NCBI RefSeq assembly: GCF_003934285.1
Contig: NZ_RQWJ01000003.1
Coordinates: 248,001 to 312,000, forward strand
DNA from: Brevundimonas fluminis
GTDB taxonomy: Bacteria > Pseudomonadota > Alphaproteobacteria > Caulobacterales > Caulobacteraceae
Direction of reading: 5' to 3'
DNA: 64,000 nt
Both the position numbers and the translations under genes were made by a program. Positions 19,618 through 28,300 of the stretch are shown here, piece by piece. Below the pieces are notes generated by a model, which worked only from the letters and a program-made list of their open reading frames with translations, had not been told where the DNA came from and searched no databases. Every line of letters starts with the position of its first letter. Positions within the stretch are counted from its first letter, which is position 1.

Positions 19618-19750
19618 CGCCGCGGCCTGTGCGGCCGATGCGGCGGCGATTCGTCGTCGCAGACGATGTAGGCGTGTTCGTAGAGATCCTGCGGTCGTCA
19701 TCGAGCGCCACGGCCAGGGCGGCGACCTCCGCGCCTGTGCGACGGATCAT
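19614..19750 (-). pseudogene. Small gene with an apparent one-base frameshift
   Basis: From the ATG at 19748-19750, preceded by a good GGAGG ribosome site (seen as CCTCC at 19759-19763), the frame reads MIRRTGAEVAALAVALDDD and then runs on into unrelated arginine-rich sequence. Restoring one C (a G on the + strand) beside position 19694 switches to the frame PQDLYEHAYIVCDDESPP, ending at TAG (19614-19616), for a 45-residue acidic/aromatic protein. The restored product looks coding in composition. The break may be real or a base-call error in the CC run. It lies 30 bp after the LysR gene on the same strand. Function unknown. Confidence 0.5.
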
Positions 19751-19780
19751 GGGCGGTTCCTCCGCCGCCCGCCGTCGTCG

Positions 19781-20767
19781 CTAGCCGCGGATCTCGCCCG
19801 TGACGGAAGGTGACGGGATCTGACCTTGCGCCGGGTCGCCCTCGATCCCGGCGGACGCGAACGCGGCCTGCACCGCCGGATCGGATCGCGCCTCGGCCAG
19901 CAGCCAGTCGCGGAAGCGGGCGATCTTGCCGACCCGGCGGCGTCCCTGCGGCCAGCACAGCCAGTAGGCCCAGCCGGGCACCAGTTCGACCGCCAGGTCG
20001 AACGGCCGGACCAGAAGACCGGCCTGGATCTCGCGCGCGAACAGGATCGGACTGGCCAACGCCACGCCCTGGTCGCCCAGCGCGGCCGCCACCTCCAGCG
20101 CCTGATAGTCGGCCCGAAGGCGCGACGGGGTCTGGCCTTCGGCCGGCACGCCGGCGGCGGCGAACCAGACGGCCCATTCCTTCTCCAGACCGATGCGCGG
20201 GGCGTTCAGCAGGTCCTTCGGCTCGCGGATGCCCAGACGCTGCACGCAACGCGGGCTGCACAGCGGCGTGAAGACGCTGGGCATCACCTTGACCGCCTCC
20301 ACCCCCGGCCAGTCGCCCGAGCCGGAACGGATGCCGACGTCGAAGCCGTCGCGGCCCAGGTCGACGACGTGCGGCGCGGTGTCGAGCCGCACCGCCAGTT
20401 CCGGATGCGCCAGCTGGAAGCCGCCCAGCCGGGGCGCCAGCCACTGGGTCGCCAGCGTCGCCAGAGTGGTGATGGACAGCACGCCCACGTCGGCCTCCGT
20501 CAGGTCCATCACCGCCCGCCGGAGCAGGGTCATGGCCTCCGTCGCCGCCCTCGACAGGCGCTCGCCCGCCTCGGTCGGGCGCACCTCACGCGGCAGGCGG
20601 TGGAACAGGCTCTGGTTCAGCCGGCCTTCCAGCGCCTTGATCTGCCAGCTGACGGCCGCCTGGGTCATGCCCAGTTCCTGCGCCGCGCGGGTGAAGCTGT
20701 TCAGTCGCGCCGCGGCCTCGAACACGCGCAGGGAGGCCAGCGGGATGGAGGCCAAAGGGTCAGGCAT
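19781..20767 (-). CDS. LysR-type transcriptional regulator, GcvA/VtlR-like
   Basis: A 328-residue LysR family regulator. The N-terminal winged helix-turn-helix is LASLRVFEAAARLNSFTRAA, then QELGMTQAAVSWQIKALEGRL, typical of the GcvA-like group. The effector-binding domain spans about residues 95-300 (VGVLSITTLATLATQWLAPRL; FDVGIRSGSGDWPG). The ATG at 20765-20767 begins PDPLASIPLASLRVF. It is divergent from a 43-residue Trp/Arg-rich protein gene across 99 bp that holds an inverted repeat suited to a LysR dimer. In related bacteria, VtlR/LsrB-like regulators control small DUF1127 proteins, so that is a plausible target here. Confidence 0.88.
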   Translation of the reverse strand: MPDPLASIPLASLRVFEAAARLNSFTRAAQELGMTQAAVSWQIKALEGRLNQSLFHRLPREVRPTEAGERLSRAATEAMTLLRRAVMDLTEADVGVLSITTLATLATQWLAPRLGGFQLAHPELAVRLDTAPHVVDLGRDGFDVGIRSGSGDWPGVEAVKVMPSVFTPLCSPRCVQRLGIREPKDLLNAPRIGLEKEWAVWFAAAGVPAEGQTPSRLRADYQALEVAAALGDQGVALASPILFAREIQAGLLVRPFDLAVELVPGWAYWLCWPQGRRRVGKIARFRDWLLAEARSDPAVQAAFASAGIEGDPAQGQIPSPSVTGEIRG

Positions 20768-20801
20768 AAGCTTACCTTGTTCGAAGCTCCGAGAGTCCCG
20801 T

Positions 20802-20820
20802 TTGTCGCAAATCCGGACAA
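20802..20820. promoter_or_regulatory. Candidate LysR operator
   Basis: TTGTC-N9-GACAA is a perfect five-base inverted repeat containing the T-N11-A core that LysR-type regulators recognise. It lies between the divergent LysR gene and the 43-residue gene, 46 bp before the latter's start. Binding is inferred. Confidence 0.45.
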
Positions 20821-20866
20821 GGCGCAAGGTGTGGGCATCGAAAGCCGTAACTCACCGGAGGCCGCC

Positions 20867-20998
20867 ATGGAAGAAGCTCATCGCACGCATAAGGAAGCCT
20901 CGTGGGGCTGGGTCGCCGTTCTGAACGACTGGCGGCGGTCGCGCACGCGTCGCGTGATGCGCGCGACGGGTCGTTGGCCGGCCCGTCGCGGGCTCTAG
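20867..20998 (+). CDS. Small Trp/Arg-rich protein, possibly DUF1127-like
   Basis: A 43-residue basic protein (ATG at 20867, with CCGGAGGCCGCC just upstream) containing WGWVAVLNDWRRSRTRRVM. The run of Trp and Arg around a short amphipathic helix is reminiscent of DUF1127 proteins, which bind RNA or partners through arginines. The usual C-terminal DUF1127 motif (LDDRLLRDIGL type) is not present, so the assignment is weak. It is divergent from a LysR gene of a type known to control such small proteins. Its stop overlaps the convergent reductase stop by 4 bp. Confidence 0.6.
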   Translation: MEEAHRTHKEASWGWVAVLNDWRRSRTRRVMRATGRWPARRGL

Positions 20999-21900
20999 TC
21001 CCGAACCACCATCCCCTCGGCCCGCCGGAGTTCGTTGTGCACGGCGGTGGCGGCCACCGCAGCCTCGGCCGTGGCCACCGCGATCTGGTTCAACCCCCTG
21101 ACCACGTCGCCGGCCGCCCACAGACCCGGCACGCTGGTGGTCTGGTGATCGTCCGTCATCAGCCTCCCGTCGTCGGCCCGCCGTGCGCCCAATCGCACGG
21201 CCAGGTCGACGGCGGGCGTCGTGCCCAGCGCCGAATAGACGTGGTCGAACGAGCGCTCTGCCCCACCCCACGTCAGGCAGGTGGCCCGGTCGTCCCGAAG
21301 GCGCACGGCCTCCACGGGGCCGACCAGCACCTCGACGCCCAGCCTCGCCGCCTCCTCGGCCCGCGGCGCCGGGCCTTCGCCGACGTGGATGAGCGTCACG
21401 CGGTCCGAATAGGTGCGCAGGAAGGCGGCCTCTCTCAGTCCCATGTCGTCGTCGCCGATGACCGCGACCGCCTTGCCGGTCGCCTCATAGCCGTCGCAGA
21501 TCGGGCAGATGCGGACCAGCGACCGCTCGATGGCGTCGTCCACGCCGGGCAGGGACGGTTTCCGGTCGACGACGCCTGTGGCGAGCACCACCGCCCGGGC
21601 CCGCACGGATCGTCCGTTCAGGTCGGCGCGGAACCCGTCGCCGTCGATCTCCAGCGCCTCGACCCGTCCGGGTTCGACCACGGCTCCGTACTCCGTCGCC
21701 TGCGCCGTCATCCGCTTCAGCATCAGCTCGCCGGTGATGCCCTCCGGAAAACCGGGCATGTTGTGGCTGACCGGTATCCAGCAGGCCCGCGGCTTGCCTC
21801 CGTCCGCGACCAGCACCGATCGGCGGAACCGCGCCAGATAGGTGGCGGACGTCAGGCCGGCCGGGCCGGCGCCCACGATCAGGACATCGACGTCGCTCAT
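20995..21900 (-). CDS. Thioredoxin-reductase-like FAD/NAD(P) oxidoreductase
   Basis: A 301-residue two-dinucleotide-domain flavoprotein. The FAD motif is VDVLIVGAGPAGLTSATYLA (residues 4-23), the redox-active pair is ICPICDGYE (Cys 132 and 135), the NAD(P)-site variant is AVAVIGDDDMGLREAAFL, and GLWAAGDVV is the C-terminal FAD contact. The CPIC pair and length place it in the thioredoxin reductase superfamily. The second glycine motif is altered (GDDDMG instead of GxGxxA), so it may be a ferredoxin/other-disulfide reductase or use a different partner. It is the last gene of a four-gene minus-strand operon. Its ATG overlaps the upstream stop. Confidence 0.85.
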   Translation of the reverse strand: MSDVDVLIVGAGPAGLTSATYLARFRRSVLVADGGKPRACWIPVSHNMPGFPEGITGELMLKRMTAQATEYGAVVEPGRVEALEIDGDGFRADLNGRSVRARAVVLATGVVDRKPSLPGVDDAIERSLVRICPICDGYEATGKAVAVIGDDDMGLREAAFLRTYSDRVTLIHVGEGPAPRAEEAARLGVEVLVGPVEAVRLRDDRATCLTWGGAERSFDHVYSALGTTPAVDLAVRLGARRADDGRLMTDDHQTTSVPGLWAAGDVVRGLNQIAVATAEAAVAATAVHNELRRAEGMVVRD

Positions 21901-22961
21901 TCGACCACCGCTTCGTACAGCACCGGCCATTCGTCGGAGGGCAGGCCCCAGCACTCCTCCATCGCGGCCTCGCCGGTCAGGACGAAGCCGCGCCCGGTCC
22001 AGGCCCAGGCCCGGGCCACGCCGCAATCGCCGACGCCGCGTACCTTGTCGAAGCTGGTCAGCAGGCCGCTCTCCGGGTCGAAGTCGCCGTTGACGATGAA
22101 CGGGGTCGGCTCGCCCCGGGCCACCGGCAGGCCCAGCGGATGGGCGTCGTCGCCGTCCGGCCCGGCGATGAACAGCCGCGATCCGGCATTGTAGGCGCCG
22201 CGATAGCAGGGCACCTCCCACAACAGTTTCTCGACGCCGATGCGCCAGACGCGGGCCTGTCCGTCCGGAACGTCGACGCGGCATTCCTTGACGGCGGGCA
22301 GGGCCTCCAGCGCCGCCGGGACGGGTCGCTCGTCGCCGCTCCCGCCGCCGGAGATCCGGAGCGGCGTCACGCGCGGCCTCTCGCGCGCCGGCTCGACGGC
22401 CCTCGGGGCGGCGTCGCCACGCCGGATAAGGGCCGTCGTCGTGCCCAGACGCCGCTGCTGCTCGTCGATCCAGAGGAAGGCCGCGGCCGCTCCGCCCAGC
22501 GAGACCGGACGGGCGCGGCCGAAGCCGGTGATCGTGGCCCGGCGCCCGCGCCCCAGCGCCGAAACCGCGTCGGCGCCCGGCGGGCTTCCGTCGACGGTCA
22601 GGGCCGGCCGCGCCGCCGCCTCGCCGTCGCGAAAGTCGGCGGCGCCGAAGCTCACCGTCGGCCGGGCGTCGCCCTCGGGCCCGATCTCCACCTTCAGCCA
22701 CGCGCCGTCGCCGCCCGACCCGGTCAGGGCCACGCAGCGATTGACGTTGTCGCAGACCGCCATCCAGTCACGGAACACGCGCGTCCGGGGGGCCATCCCG
22801 TTCGGACCGTCCTGGGGGCGCCGCGCCGCGCCGGAAGGCGTCGCGGCCCCGGCCGTCTCCGTCTTCGCCCCGGCCGGTCCGGGGGCGGCTTTCTCGGCCG
22901 GCGGAGAACAGGCGCCCAGCGCCAGCGTGGCCAGCGTGAGCATGGCGGCGGTGCGGATCAT
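21897..22961 (-). CDS. DUF1176 family lipoprotein
   Basis: A 354-residue lipoprotein with the signal MIRTAAMLTLATLALGAC, the Cys being the lipid-modified residue. After a Pro/Ala-rich linker comes a DUF1176-like domain beginning VFRDWMAVCDNVNRCVAL, and several paired Cys (CRVDV, PCYRGAYNAG, GDCGVARAW, EECWGL) that may form disulfides. The C-terminal half holds the typical GAYNAGSRLFI and ESGLLTSFDKVRGVGDCG blocks. Function is unknown. It is translationally coupled (ATGA) to the downstream reductase, which has a CPIC redox site. That pairing is compatible with a role in envelope thiol chemistry but does not prove it. Confidence 0.82.
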   Translation of the reverse strand: MIRTAAMLTLATLALGACSPPAEKAAPGPAGAKTETAGAATPSGAARRPQDGPNGMAPRTRVFRDWMAVCDNVNRCVALTGSGGDGAWLKVEIGPEGDARPTVSFGAADFRDGEAAARPALTVDGSPPGADAVSALGRGRRATITGFGRARPVSLGGAAAAFLWIDEQQRRLGTTTALIRRGDAAPRAVEPARERPRVTPLRISGGGSGDERPVPAALEALPAVKECRVDVPDGQARVWRIGVEKLLWEVPCYRGAYNAGSRLFIAGPDGDDAHPLGLPVARGEPTPFIVNGDFDPESGLLTSFDKVRGVGDCGVARAWAWTGRGFVLTGEAAMEECWGLPSDEWPVLYEAVVE

Positions 22962-22987
22962 GTCGTCCCCCGATCAGGGCGCGGCGG

Positions 22988-23200
22988 TCAGGCCTTGCGC
23001 AGTTCCGACGGCCTGTGCGCGGCGCGGGCGCCGGTCTTGCCGCTTTCGACAAGATACTCCGGATTTTGCGGCGACGCCGCGACCTTGTGGCCCTTGATCT
23101 TGATCGGCTGGGTCAGCTTGCGCACCACCTTGCCCCGGGTCGTGCCCTGGCTGTGATCCCACCTCACCGCGTCGCCGGGCCTGAAGGTATTTTCGCTCAC
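22988..23200 (-). CDS. DUF2945 (HVA1-type TUDOR) small protein
   Basis: A 70-residue protein of the DUF2945 / hypervirulence-associated TUDOR family: [49 protein letters not shown]. These are small beta-barrel proteins of unknown function widespread in proteobacteria and fungi. The start is GTG at 23198-23200, overlapping the TGA of the 42-residue gene upstream, so translation is coupled. It lies 26 bp before the DUF1176 gene. Confidence 0.88.
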   Translation of the reverse strand: MSENTFRPGDAVRWDHSQGTTRGKVVRKLTQPIKIKGHKVAASPQNPEYLVESGKTGARAAHRPSELRKA

Positions 23201-23325
23201 CCCGCCCGCTCCTTCGCGTCGTTTTCAGCCAGCATCCGGCGCATCAGTTCCGCGTCGATCAGCGGCGGCGGTTCGCAAAAGGCCAGAATCCATCGTTCGA
23301 CCAGCCGATCCGTGTCTTCGTTCAT
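23197..23325 (-). CDS. 42-residue acidic protein, first gene of the DUF2945 operon
   Basis: An ATG at 23323-23325 opens a 42-residue frame ([20 protein letters not shown] then [18 protein letters not shown]) ending at TGA 23197-23199. It overlaps the GTG start of the DUF2945 gene by four bases. The composition is balanced and helical with one Cys and one Trp, unlike shadow frames here, and the strict overlap argues that it is translated. No recognisable family. It is shorter than common gene-calling limits, so it is easily missed. Confidence 0.65.
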   Translation of the reverse strand: MNEDTDRLVERWILAFCEPPPLIDAELMRRMLAENDAKERAG

Positions 23326-23431
23326 GTCGCCATCCCACTCTCGAGCCACTGGAAGGCGCAGGAGCCCCGGAGGTTCAGCTTTGCCGCAGGCGGCGATTTC
23401 AAGGCACGGTTAAGGGCCGCGGCCGCCGCCT

Positions 23432-23460
23432 TTGCGCGGCGGCGCGCCGGTCGCTATACC
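23432..23460 (+). promoter_or_regulatory. Candidate housekeeping-sigma promoter of icd
   Basis: TTTGCGC at 23432-23438 and GCTATACC at 23453-23460 resemble the Caulobacter sigma-73 consensus (TTGaCgS and GCTANAWC). The -10-like block is 34 bp upstream of the icd start codon. The spacing (15 bp between TTGCGC and GCTATA) is acceptable. Not verified. Confidence 0.4.
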
Positions 23461-23493
23461 GCCGCGCAACTCCCCTCTCGAACAGGACGTCCC

Positions 23494-24714
23494 ATGGCCA
23501 AGATCAAGGTCGCCAACCCCATCGTCGACATCGACGGCGACGAGATGACCCGCATCATCTGGCAGATGATCAAGGACAAGCTGGTCTTCCCGTTCCTGGA
23601 CGTCGAGCTGGACTATTACGACCTCGGCATGGAGCATCGCGACGCCACCGACGATCAGGTGACCATCGACGCGGCCCACGCGATCCAGAAGCACGGCGTC
23701 GGCGTGAAGTGCGCCACCATCACCCCCGACGAGGCCCGTGTGAAGGAGTTCGGCCTGAAGAAGATGTGGAAGTCGCCGAACGGCACCATCCGCAACATCC
23801 TGGGCGGCGTGGTCTTCCGTGAGCCGATCATCTGCTCGAACGTGCCGCGGCTGGTCCCGGGATGGACCCAGCCGATCGTCGTCGGCCGGCATGCCTTCGG
23901 CGACCAGTACAAGGCCACCGACTTCCTGATGCCCGGCCCGGGCGTCCTGACCATCAAGTTCGTCGGCGACGACGGCCAGGTGATCGAGCACGAGGTGTTC
24001 AAGTCGCCGGGCGCGGGCGTGGCGATGGGCATGTACAATCTGGACGACTCGATCCGCGACTTCGCCCGCGCTTCGTTCAGCTACGGCCTGAACCGCAACT
24101 ACCCGGTCTATCTCTCGACCAAGAACACGATCCTCAAGGCCTACGACGGCCGCTTCAAGGACATCTTCCAGGAGGTGTTCGACGCCGAGTACGCCACCGA
24201 GTTCAAGGCGCGCGGCCTGACCTACGAGCACCGCCTGATCGACGACATGGTGGCGGCGGCCATCAAGTGGTCGGGCGGCTTCGTCTGGGCCTGCAAGAAC
24301 TACGACGGCGACGTGCAGTCCGACGTGGTGGCGCAGGGCTTCGGCTCGCTGGGCCTGATGACCTCGGTGCTGATGACGCCGGACGGCAAGGTGATGGAGA
24401 CCGAGGCCGCCCACGGCACCGTGACCCGCCATTACCGCCAGCACCAGAAGGGCGAGGCCACCTCGACCAACTCGATCGCCTCTATCTTCGCCTGGACCCG
24501 CGGCTTCAAGCACCGCGCCAAGCTGGACGACAACGCCGAGCTGGCCCGCTTCGCCGAGACGCTGGAAAAGGTCGTGGTCGACACCGTCGAAGCCGGTCAC
24601 ATGACCAAGGATCTGGCCCTTCTGGTCGGCGACCAGCAGGGCTGGCTGACCACCGAGGGCTTCCTCGACAAGGTCGCCGAAAACCTGACCGCGGAGATGG
24701 CCCGGGCGGCGTAA
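23494..24714 (+). CDS. icd: Isocitrate dehydrogenase (NADP+)
   Basis: A 406-residue NADP-dependent isocitrate dehydrogenase of the subfamily shared with eukaryotic mitochondria. It oxidatively decarboxylates isocitrate to 2-oxoglutarate in the TCA cycle. Hallmarks are [20 protein letters not shown], the substrate-binding [24 protein letters not shown], the Tyr-bearing [33 protein letters not shown] (metal-binding Asp) and the NADP region [12 protein letters not shown]. Length fits the subfamily. The ATG at 23494 is standard. It is followed by a strong hairpin that also shapes the ribosome site of the next gene. Confidence 0.97.
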   Translation: MAKIKVANPIVDIDGDEMTRIIWQMIKDKLVFPFLDVELDYYDLGMEHRDATDDQVTIDAAHAIQKHGVGVKCATITPDEARVKEFGLKKMWKSPNGTIRNILGGVVFREPIICSNVPRLVPGWTQPIVVGRHAFGDQYKATDFLMPGPGVLTIKFVGDDGQVIEHEVFKSPGAGVAMGMYNLDDSIRDFARASFSYGLNRNYPVYLSTKNTILKAYDGRFKDIFQEVFDAEYATEFKARGLTYEHRLIDDMVAAAIKWSGGFVWACKNYDGDVQSDVVAQGFGSLGLMTSVLMTPDGKVMETEAAHGTVTRHYRQHQKGEATSTNSIASIFAWTRGFKHRAKLDDNAELARFAETLEKVVVDTVEAGHMTKDLALLVGDQQGWLTTEGFLDKVAENLTAEMARAA

Positions 24715-24743
24715 GCGTCGCCGTCAGCTTTCGTGGGACGACG

Positions 24744-24783
24744 AAATCCTCCCGTCCGGTCAGGGTGCCGGCGGGAGGATTTT
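24744..24783 (+). terminator. Terminator-like hairpin after icd containing the next gene's ribosome site
   Basis: A perfect 11-bp inverted repeat: AAATCCTCCCG (24744-24754) with CGGGAGGATTT (24772-24782), ending in a T run. An inner CCGG/CCGG pair (24756-24759 and 24768-24771) extends it past one bulged T. It follows the icd stop by 30 bp. The right arm carries GGGAGGA, the apparent Shine-Dalgarno of the lipoprotein gene starting at 24787. Confidence 0.7.
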
Positions 24784-24786
24784 CAT

Positions 24787-25110
24787 ATGCGCCGAACCGC
24801 CCTCGTTCTCGCCGCCGCCTCGCTGGGCCTCACCGCCTGCACCACCGACCCGGAGGTGTGGAACGCCATCGCCATGGGCCTGGAGCAGGCCGCGGCCGAC
24901 TTGGAATGGGAGAACCGCAACTGCTACTGGGCGCCGCCTCCCGGCATTCCCTACGGCGCTGCCCAGAAATACTGCCCCGGCGACTGGGGATACCAGCCGC
25001 CCGTCGTGGTCGTTACCTGCGCGCCGCGCGACCGCGACTGCGACGGATACCCGGACCGCCGTCGGCGTGATCGCGACCATGACGGCCGCAGGGATCGCGA
25101 CCGCGCCTAG
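24787..25110 (+). CDS. Small lipoprotein with an Asp/Arg-rich tail
   Basis: A 107-residue protein starting MRRTALVLAAASLGLTAC, a clear lipoprotein signal with the Cys at 18. The mature part has NCYWAPPPGIPYGAAQKYC and TCAPRDRDCDGYPD, then a charged tail of alternating Arg and Asp ([17 protein letters not shown]). The DxDxDG pattern resembles calcium-binding thrombospondin-3-like repeats, but only weakly. The ATG at 24787 has GGGAGGA eight bases upstream, inside the right arm of the icd hairpin. The last 4 bp overlap the convergent cckA stop. Function unknown. Confidence 0.8.
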   Translation: MRRTALVLAAASLGLTACTTDPEVWNAIAMGLEQAAADLEWENRNCYWAPPPGIPYGAAQKYCPGDWGYQPPVVVVTCAPRDRDCDGYPDRRRRDRDHDGRRDRDRA

Positions 25111-27152
25111 CCGCCGCGAAGCTCCTGCTTCACCCGCTCGGCCAGGGTCTTGATGTCGAGCGGCTTGGGGAGGAAGGACACGCCGACCTCGTCCTGCAGC
25201 AGGTCCGAGAAGTCGCTCTCCGCATAGCCCGAGATGAACATCACCGGCGCGTCGCCGAGGAAGGGGCGGGCCTTCTTCAGCAGGGCGGGCCCGTCCAGCC
25301 CCGGCATGATGACGTCGGAGATCAACATGTCGATCTGGCCGGCGTGCTCCTCAGCCAGGATCAGGGCTTCCTCGCCGTCCGCGGCCTCGATGACCTCATA
25401 GCCGCGCTGGCGCAGCAGTCGGGCGGCGATGCCGCGCACCGCGGCCTCGTCCTCGACGAACAGGATGCGGCCGGATCCCGCCAGGTCGCGCGGCGCCTTG
25501 GCCGCCTTCTCGACCACCGGCGCCTCGGCCAGGTCGGCCGCCGCCGCCTCAGGCAGGAAGATGCGGAAGGCGGCCCCGGCCCCTTCCAGATTGACCACGT
25601 TGATGTGGCCGCCCGCCTGCTCGACGATGCCGTAGACGGTGGCCAGACCCATCCCCGTGCCCTCGTTCACCGCCTTGGTGGTGAAAAAGGGTTCGAAGAT
25701 CTTGTCGATGATCTCGGCCGGAACGCCCGGCCCGGTGTCGGACACCTCGATCAGCGCCACGGCTTCGGTCGACGGATGCGCCCAGCCCATCTGCCGGGCC
25801 TGATCCGCGGTCAGGCGGCGCGTCTTGATGGTGACCACGCCGGCACCCGGCTCCACCACGCCGCGCATGGCGTCGCGCGCGTTGACGGCCAGGTTCATCA
25901 CGGCCGTCTCAAGCTGCGATTTGTCGGCCAGCACGACGGGAAGGTCGCGCCCGTGATCGGTTTCCAGCCGAACGTCCTCGCGCAGCAGCCGGCGCAGCAG
26001 CACGGCGAACTCGCCGACCAGTTCGCCGAGGTCCAGCCGCTCGCGCCGGACGGTGGACTTGCGCGAGAAGGCCAGCAGCTTGCGGACCAGGTCGGCGGCC
26101 CGCACCGCCGTCTGGCGGATCTCGTTCAGCCCTTCGTAGGAGGGATCGCCCACCGGGTGCCGTTCCAGCAGACCCGACAGCTGCAGCTGGATGGCCGTCA
26201 ACAGGTTGTTGAAGTCGTGCGCCACGCCGCCGGCCAGCTGGCCCACCGCCTGCATCTTCTGCGCCTGCGTCAGCTGCAGCTCCATCGACTTCTGGGCGGT
26301 GGCGTCGAACAGCCAGATGCGCCGGCCCTGACCCTCGGGCGCGACGTAGAGGTGCAGGATCCGCTCGGGATGGGCGCGCGGCTGCAACTCGATCGGACCG
26401 TGCGAGCCCGCCTCAAGCCGCGCTCGCGCCTCGACCACGCCGGCCGGATCGAACAGGTGACCGAACGCGGCGTCACGCGCGGCCGCGGGTCCGGTCAGTT
26501 CGGCAAGAGCCGCGTTGGGCGCCGTCAGCTTGCCGGCGAACAGATCGTCGCTCTCGATCAGGGCGGAGCCGAAGGGCGCGCCGGCGGCCATGGCGCGGGC
26601 CTCGCCCGTGTCCGCCCGCATCGGCGCGGGCCGGGCCGGCTCGCTGGAGGGGGCCAGCAGGGCGTCGGGCGCGGCGCGCAGCAGGAAACGGCCTTCGCCC
26701 GCCCGGCCGATCACGACCTCGATCTCCTTCGCCCCGACCGAAACGATCGCTCGTCCCTCGCCGCCGCGACGGGCCTCCGCGAAGGCGGCGTACAGGGCCT
26801 GACCGCCGGCGCGGGCCTTGGGCAGGCGCGTCGTGTCGCCGTTGGCTTCGGCCCAGGCGGCGTTGAACGCCAGAACCTGGCCGGAAGCCCAGACGAGGGC
26901 GGCGGGCTCGGCCAGCGCGTCCAGAATTTCGACCGCGGCGTCGCCGCTGGGCCGCTGCGCGGCCTCGTTCCTGCCGAACGCCAGCAGGCCGATCAGGGCA
27001 ACGCCCGCGGCGGCGCAGATCAGGATCATGCCCGGCGTGCTGAACGGATCCGTCCGGAAGGCCGGATAGGCCATGGCGGCCACGGCCAGCCCGGCGCCCA
27101 GCGCCATCACGATCAGCAGGGGATCGAAGGGCAGGCGGCGGGATGGGGTCAT
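25107..27152 (-). CDS. cckA: Hybrid sensor histidine kinase CckA
   Basis: A 681-residue hybrid kinase matching CckA, the bifunctional kinase/phosphatase at the top of the CtrA phosphorelay. Two N-terminal membrane helices (about residues 11-30 and 41-60) precede PAS-like regions (70-290). The DHp/HATPase module follows, with [18 protein letters not shown] (phospho-His 312), [21 protein letters not shown] and [15 protein letters not shown]-terminal receiver has FVEDEA, the phospho-Asp 613 in [12 protein letters not shown], and Lys in FLPKPLD. The [21 protein letters not shown] stretch after the His is characteristic. It lies downstream of fliQRflhB on the same strand (47 bp after flhB) and converges on a lipoprotein gene. 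Confidence 0.95.
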   Translation of the reverse strand: MTPSRRLPFDPLLIVMALGAGLAVAAMAYPAFRTDPFSTPGMILICAAAGVALIGLLAFGRNEAAQRPSGDAAVEILDALAEPAALVWASGQVLAFNAAWAEANGDTTRLPKARAGGQALYAAFAEARRGGEGRAIVSVGAKEIEVVIGRAGEGRFLLRAAPDALLAPSSEPARPAPMRADTGEARAMAAGAPFGSALIESDDLFAGKLTAPNAALAELTGPAAARDAAFGHLFDPAGVVEARARLEAGSHGPIELQPRAHPERILHLYVAPEGQGRRIWLFDATAQKSMELQLTQAQKMQAVGQLAGGVAHDFNNLLTAIQLQLSGLLERHPVGDPSYEGLNEIRQTAVRAADLVRKLLAFSRKSTVRRERLDLGELVGEFAVLLRRLLREDVRLETDHGRDLPVVLADKSQLETAVMNLAVNARDAMRGVVEPGAGVVTIKTRRLTADQARQMGWAHPSTEAVALIEVSDTGPGVPAEIIDKIFEPFFTTKAVNEGTGMGLATVYGIVEQAGGHINVVNLEGAGAAFRIFLPEAAAADLAEAPVVEKAAKAPRDLAGSGRILFVEDEAAVRGIAARLLRQRGYEVIEAADGEEALILAEEHAGQIDMLISDVIMPGLDGPALLKKARPFLGDAPVMFISGYAESDFSDLLQDEVGVSFLPKPLDIKTLAERVKQELRGG

Positions 27153-27199
27153 GGTGCGTGCGCCCGATTCGGATGGAGGAGCATACGACGAAATCGTCC

Positions 27200-28300
27200 T
27201 CAGCCCTTCGTGGCGGCTGGACGGCGTCCGCGCCGTTTCTGCATGACGAAGCCGATGATCTTCGCGGCCGCCTCGAAATGCTCGCGCGGGATCGTCTCGT
27301 CGACCTCGACAGTGGCGTAGAGGGCGCGCGCCAGCGGCACGTTCTCGACCGTCGGCACGTCGTGCTCCGCCGCGACCTGCCGGATGCGCAGCGCCAGGGC
27401 GTCGACGCCCTTGGCCACGCACACGGGCGCGGCGTCGCCCTGATCCGGCTCATAGCGCAGGGCCACCGAATAGTGGGTCGGGTTGGTGACGATCACCGTC
27501 GCCTTGGGCACGTTCTGGATCATGCGGCGACGGCTGCGCTGGATGCGGATCTGCTTCTGCCGCGCCTTGACGTGCGGATCGCCCTCGGACTGTTTGAAGT
27601 CCTCCTTGACCTCCTCCTTGGTCATCCGCATCCGCTTGGCGAAGCGCAGCCGCTGCCACAGGTAGTCGGCGCCCGCGGTCACCGACATGAAGGCGATCGC
27701 CGACACCGCCAGCGTCAGGCAAAGGTCCCGCACCAGCGGCAGCATGGCGGCGGGAGGCAGGGCGGCGAGGGTCTCGAGCCCCGCGATGTGCGGCTTGATC
27801 GTCAGCCAGCATATGATGCCCAGCACCACCAGCTTGATGAAGGTCTTCAGGAACTGGACCAGCCCGTCCGGGCCGAAGATGCGGTGAAAGCCGCTGATGG
27901 GGCTCAGCTTCTTCAGGTCGGGCTTCAGCTTCTCGGCCGAGAAGACGATGCCGCCCGACTGGGCCACGTTGCCGCCGACGCCGCCGATCAGCACCGCCAG
28001 CGCCAGGGCGCCGAGGAAGGGGGCCGCGGCCCAGAGGGCCCGCGCCCCGATCTCCACCCCCGCGCCCGCGTCCAGCGCCCCGGTCATGCGATGGGGCGAG
28101 GCGATGAAGGGCAGCAGATCGCCGGCCATCCGGGTCGCGAATCCGCCGCCCAGCGTCAGGATCACCGCCGCCGCCCCGACCAGCGACAGTGTCGACCCGA
28201 CGTCGGGACTGCGGGCGACGTCGCCCTTCTTGCGGGCTTCCGCAAGTTTTCGTGGGGTGGCGTCTTCTGTCTTCGACTCGGGATCCGGCGTGTCAGCCAC
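27200..28300 (-). CDS. flhB: Flagellar export protein FlhB
   Basis: A 366-residue FlhB, the export-gate subunit that switches substrate specificity from rod/hook to filament proteins. The N-terminus (SKTEDATPRKLAEARKKGDV) is typical. Four membrane helices lie between about 38 and 215. The cytosolic domain contains the autocleavage site NPTH (residues 273-276) in VIVTNPTHYSVALRYEPDQG. The C-terminal basic tail is short. The start is GTG at 28298-28300. It overlaps the fliR stop by 8 bp, so fliR and flhB are coupled. Confidence 0.97.
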   Translation of the reverse strand: MADTPDPESKTEDATPRKLAEARKKGDVARSPDVGSTLSLVGAAAVILTLGGGFATRMAGDLLPFIASPHRMTGALDAGAGVEIGARALWAAAPFLGALALAVLIGGVGGNVAQSGGIVFSAEKLKPDLKKLSPISGFHRIFGPDGLVQFLKTFIKLVVLGIICWLTIKPHIAGLETLAALPPAAMLPLVRDLCLTLAVSAIAFMSVTAGADYLWQRLRFAKRMRMTKEEVKEDFKQSEGDPHVKARQKQIRIQRSRRRMIQNVPKATVIVTNPTHYSVALRYEPDQGDAAPVCVAKGVDALALRIRQVAAEHDVPTVENVPLARALYATVEVDETIPREHFEAAAKIIGFVMQKRRGRRPAATKG

